NCBI GenBank assembly: GCA_023415545.1
Contig: JAEZKJ010000117.1
Span: 1-26,247 of the forward strand
Length of the DNA stretch: 26,247 nt
Source of the DNA: Bacteroidota bacterium
GTDB taxonomy: Bacteria > Bacteroidota > Bacteroidia > Bacteroidales > Bacteroidaceae
Direction: 5' to 3'
Numbering within the stretch: position 1 is the stretch's first letter; every line of letters begins with the position of its first letter. Shown here piece by piece: positions 23,466 to 26,247 of this stretch. The notes below the pieces were generated by a model that saw only the letters and a list, made by a program, of their open reading frames with translations, did not search any database and had not been told where the DNA came from. The position numbers were made by a program, and so were the translations under genes.

Positions 23466-24638
23466 ATGAAATATAATTTTGATAAGGTTATTGATAGAAA
23501 TGGTACCGATGCCATAAAAATCGAAAATATGAAATCCATTTGGGGACGCACTGATCTTATTCCTCTTTGGGTAGCTGATATGGATTTCGAAACCGCACCA
23601 TTCATAACTGATGCTATACGAAAAAGATGTGAGAATGGTATATTAGGATATACATGTAAAAGCGATGAATATTATAACTCCATAATATCATGGGTAAAGA
23701 GTAGATATGGAATGGAAATTGAGAAGGAGATGATTAATTTCATTCCCGGTATTGTACCCGGATTAGGAATGGCGATGAATGCTTTGACAAAACAAGGCGA
23801 TAAAGTTATGATTCAGCCACCTGTATATCATCCTTTTCGTATTGTGACCGAGGAGAATCAACGTGAGGTTGTTTATAATCCGTTGAAGATGGTCGATGGA
23901 GTATATTGCATGGATTTTGAAGCTATAAAACGAGATATTAAAGGTTGCTCTTTATTTATACTATGTAACCCTCATAACCCTGGAGGAAGAGTATGGAGAA
24001 AAGATGAACTTGAGACTTTGGCTGAAATATGTTATGAAGAGGGAGTATTAGTATTTTCCGATGAAATTCATGCCGACCTTACCTTCTTACCACTGAAACA
24101 TACTCCATTTTCTATGGTAAGTGAAAAAGCTAGGATGAACTCTGTAACATTTATGTCACCAAGTAAAGCTTTTAATATGCCGGGGCTCTCTGCATCACAT
24201 GTTATTATATACAACGAAGAGATACGTGAGCGTTTTAAAAAGTTTATGGCTGCTTGTGAACTTGATATGGGACATGTTTTCTCTTTTATTTCAGTCACAG
24301 CAGCTTATAGTAATGGTGAGGAGTGGCTGGAGCAGTGCAAAAGTTATATTCAGAAAAATATTGATTATATCGATAAGTTCACAAAAGAGCATACTCCCAA
24401 AATTAAGGTTTTACGTCCTCAAGCCTCTTATCTAGTATGGTTGGATTGTAAAGATTTAGCTCTTACTCAAGATGAACTTAATAGTTTCTTCTCCGATGAG
24501 GCTAACCTTGCACTCAATAATGGTGAGATGTTTGGTAAAGAGGGAATAGGTTATATGCGCCTTAATGCAGCCGCACCTAAGAGTATAATTGAAAAAGCTA
24601 TGAATCAATTAAAAGAGGCTTATATAAAAAGATTCTAA
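23466..24638 (+). CDS. MalY/PatB-family PLP enzyme (probable cystathionine beta-lyase / C-S lyase)
   Basis: 390 residues, the usual length for the MalY/PatB group of fold-type I PLP enzymes. PLWVADMDFETAP (33-45) is the group's N-terminal signature. Y121 (PPVYHPF), N168-P-H-N-P-G-G (CNPHNPGG), D199 (FSDEIHADL) and the PLP lysine K234 (SPSKAFNMPGL) are in place. Members split cystathionine or cysteine conjugates to a thiol, pyruvate and ammonia; some act as aminotransferases. The gene is divergent from the phe/tyr operon across about 150 bp with separate promoters. There is no methionine gene nearby to settle the role. Confidence 0.88.
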   Translation: MKYNFDKVIDRNGTDAIKIENMKSIWGRTDLIPLWVADMDFETAPFITDAIRKRCENGILGYTCKSDEYYNSIISWVKSRYGMEIEKEMINFIPGIVPGLGMAMNALTKQGDKVMIQPPVYHPFRIVTEENQREVVYNPLKMVDGVYCMDFEAIKRDIKGCSLFILCNPHNPGGRVWRKDELETLAEICYEEGVLVFSDEIHADLTFLPLKHTPFSMVSEKARMNSVTFMSPSKAFNMPGLSASHVIIYNEEIRERFKKFMAACELDMGHVFSFISVTAAYSNGEEWLEQCKSYIQKNIDYIDKFTKEHTPKIKVLRPQASYLVWLDCKDLALTQDELNSFFSDEANLALNNGEMFGKEGIGYMRLNAAAPKSIIEKAMNQLKEAYIKRF

Positions 24639-24673
24639 AATAAAGAGGGTGACTTAAAAAAGCAACACTTTAT

Positions 24674-24720
24674 AAACAAGTAATCTTCGTTAGAACTAAT
24701 CTAACGAAGATTACTTGTTT
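24674..24720. terminator. perfect 21-bp inverted repeat between convergent genes
   Basis: Arms 24674-24694 and 24700-24720 are perfectly complementary over 21 bp with a 5-nt loop (actaa). The arm ends are AAACAAG / CTTGTTT, giving T-rich 3' ends in both directions. It lies 35 nt after the MalY-like stop and 41 nt from the convergent TPR gene stop at 24762, so it is probably a bidirectional terminator. It is longer than a normal terminator stem. Confidence 0.75.
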
Positions 24721-24761
24721 GTTAAAATGACTTATGAATCATCATCTATATTGTATTTGAA

Positions 24762-25712
24762 TTACCAAGGAACATTTTTGTTCATATTGTCGAAGTTCTT
24801 GAACTCTCCATCAATTTTCCCTTCACTCTCCGGAGCAAGTTCCATAGCTTTTTTCATATCTTCCACCGAGCCATCTTTATCACCTTTCAGTAATTTTGCT
24901 CTTCCTCTTTCATGAAAAGCCTGAGCAAACTGTGGGTTAATCTCTATAGCTTCATCATAAACCTCAATAGCCTTGTCGAAATCTTTGTTATTTGTAAGTA
25001 TATTACCTTTTAGTATATAAGCGTTTTCATTAAAAGGATTTACAGAAAGTACTCTATCTAAAATATCGATTGCCTCTTCAATATTGTTTTCCGATGCAAT
25101 TATTTCTCCTTTAAGAAGAAGAGCAGTTTCATTATCCGAATCAATAGATAACAGATGTTCAATATCCTCTTTGGCATTGTTTATCTGCTTCATTGAGAAT
25201 AAAATTTTAGCACGAAGAAGATAAGCTTCTAAATAATCATCTTTAATAGATATTGCTTTAGTAAGCATTGCAATAGCCATAATGTTATCTTTCAATCCAA
25301 CAAGAGCTTTTGCATTGAGGAATAGCGCTGTGATATCATTATCATCAATAGCAATAGCTCGGTTGCATGTATCATTCATTTTGGCATACTCTTCTTCCAT
25401 ATAATATACTGAAGCAAGTGAAAGAAGAGGCTTTATTTCAGAAGGTTCCAAAGCGCACTCTTTTTCAAGAATATCTATTGCAGCTTTATGATCATTAACA
25501 GCTATATATGCATGTGCCAAAAACTCCATAGTCTCAACATCATCCTTTATCTCCAAAGCTTTTTCAAAGCATCGTATTGCATAATCAACCTTATTAATAT
25601 GAAGAGCTCGTATACCATCATATTTTAAGATATCGAAATCCTTATTTTTATCTAATTCTTTGTTGTTCTCTTTAGAGCCATTTCCTCCAAAAAGTGATTT
25701 GAAAATATTCAT
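24762..25712 (-). CDS. tetratricopeptide repeat protein
   Basis: 316 residues. After a short polar N-terminus (MNIFKSLFGGNGSKENN), about eight TPR units run from about 28 to 295. The clearest are DYAIRCFEKALEIKDD, HKAAIDILEKECALEPSE, IEEAIDILDRVLSVNPFN, FDKAIEVYDEAIEINPQF and DGSVEDMKKAMELAPES. The C-terminus is acidic then polar and ends in VPW. There is no signal peptide, membrane helix or enzymatic domain, so it is a cytoplasmic scaffold. It has its own -7 box and sits 45 bp after recQ on the same strand. No partner can be named. Confidence 0.9.
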   Translation of the reverse strand: MNIFKSLFGGNGSKENNKELDKNKDFDILKYDGIRALHINKVDYAIRCFEKALEIKDDVETMEFLAHAYIAVNDHKAAIDILEKECALEPSEIKPLLSLASVYYMEEEYAKMNDTCNRAIAIDDNDITALFLNAKALVGLKDNIMAIAMLTKAISIKDDYLEAYLLRAKILFSMKQINNAKEDIEHLLSIDSDNETALLLKGEIIASENNIEEAIDILDRVLSVNPFNENAYILKGNILTNNKDFDKAIEVYDEAIEINPQFAQAFHERGRAKLLKGDKDGSVEDMKKAMELAPESEGKIDGEFKNFDNMNKNVPW

Positions 25713-25743
25713 TGTCTATATTCTATGTTGTTGTATTTTATTA

Positions 25744-25751
25744 CAAAGTTA
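25744..25751 (-). promoter_or_regulatory. Bacteroides-type -7 box, TPR gene
   Basis: The minus strand reads TAACTTTG (TAnnTTTG), 32 nt before the ATG at 25712 and just past the recQ stop at 25757. No -33 TTTG is evident. Confidence 0.45.
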
Positions 25752-25756
25752 GCATT

Positions 25757-26247
25757 TTATCTTAATATAAATATATATCCATCTTTTATACCTATAATTT
25801 CTTCATGTGTAAGATATGTTATTACCTTCTGTATCTTCTCTTTATCATATTCTAATATGTCGATAAGTGATGTTGCCAAAATTTTACTATCACCGATAGC
25901 ACTTTTTATGCTATCCTCAATATCTTTGAACTCTCCCTTTTTGATTCCGGAGTTATGTTTTTCAAGACACACATCACACATCATACAGTTATGTCGGTTT
26001 TTCTCCCCAAAATAGTTTAAAAGCATTCTACTTCTGCAATTATCTTCTGATGAAACATAATCTACCATTGCTTTTATTCTTTTCTCATAACTCTCTTTTC
26101 TCTTTTCGTAAATATCAGGCGATAAAATAATTTTATCTGCATTCTGCCTTTCACGAGTGTAAATTATATATGGACACTTTTTTTGAGGAATATAGTGAAC
26201 AATATGTCTCTTAGAATATGATATTAATATATCGTATATCTTTTGTC
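25757..26247 (-). CDS. RecQ-family ATP-dependent DNA helicase, C-terminal part (runs off the edge)
   Basis: The last 162 codons of a gene whose 5' part lies beyond the right edge; the frame stays open to the last base, so the Met at 26068 is internal. Visible are the end of the helicase region (QKIYDILISYSKRHIVHYIPQKK), a basic linker helix (IYEKRKESYEKRIKAM), and the RecQ zinc site: Cys in EDNCRSRMLLNYFGE followed by C-x2-C-x2-C in NCMMCDVCLEKH. A short winged-helix-like tail ends at IIGIKDGYIFILR. The helicase motifs themselves are outside the window. It unwinds branched DNA in recombination and repair. There is no HRDC domain after the winged helix, which is common for Bacteroidales RecQ paralogues. 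Confidence 0.9.
   Translation of the reverse strand, partial: QKIYDILISYSKRHIVHYIPQKKCPYIIYTRERQNADKIILSPDIYEKRKESYEKRIKAMVDYVSSEDNCRSRMLLNYFGEKNRHNCMMCDVCLEKHNSGIKKGEFKDIEDSIKSAIGDSKILATSLIDILEYDKEKIQKVITYLTHEEIIGIKDGYIFILR

Overview
The window looks like an AT-rich chromosomal segment (about two thirds A+T by eye) from the order Bacteroidales, phylum Bacteroidota. Four things point there. Ten intergenic spots carry the Bacteroides-type -7 promoter box TAnnTTTG, four of them with a TTTG -33 box 18-20 nt upstream. Genes lack Shine-Dalgarno leaders. The sulfatase is serine-type. The gene orders (ATPase / two MacB-like permeases / adaptor / TolC; pheA / aminotransferase / DAHP synthase-chorismate mutase / tyrA; TPR protein next to recQ) are familiar from gut Bacteroidales. 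No rRNA, tRNA, insertion sequence, CRISPR array or phage gene was seen.

Layout. 1-815: non-coding, with a 21-bp tandem repeat (525-629). 816-3307, minus: a thioredoxin-like protein and a GT51 peptidoglycan transglycosylase with a long non-catalytic N-terminal half. 3395-9092, minus: a five-gene tripartite ABC efflux operon. 9259-11249, plus: a ROK-family sugar kinase and a patatin-like phospholipase, each with its own promoter. 11337-11948: a 46-residue basic small protein, a compact sRNA-like transcription unit with its own promoter and terminator, and further hairpins.

12043-18925: a carbohydrate side-chain cluster made of a secreted alpha/beta-hydrolase esterase (minus), a lipoprotein serine-type sulfatase and a CE1/feruloyl-esterase-like protein (both plus), and a GH115 alpha-glucuronidase (minus). 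Together these would remove acyl, sulfate and 4-O-methyl-glucuronic acid decorations from a hemicellulose-like glycan. No SusC/SusD pair or backbone-cutting glycosidase lies in the window.

19163-23343, minus: a Phe/Tyr biosynthesis operon, pheA - class I aminotransferase - aroF/H-chorismate mutase fusion - tyrA. Its 5' leader is the most informative find here. A 29-codon leader peptide carries the run YFFFFYYFYF. It is followed by mutually exclusive protector, antiterminator and terminator hairpins, which is the architecture of ribosome-mediated transcription attenuation reading both phenylalanine and tyrosine supply. PheA's ACT domain departs from the canonical Phe-binding motif, and neither TyrA nor the DAHP synthase shows an ACT domain. 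Attenuation may therefore carry much of the feedback.

23466-24638, plus: a MalY/PatB-type PLP enzyme (probable C-S lyase), divergent from the phe/tyr operon. 24762-25712, minus: a TPR protein. 25757-26247, minus: the C-terminal part of a RecQ helicase running off the right edge.
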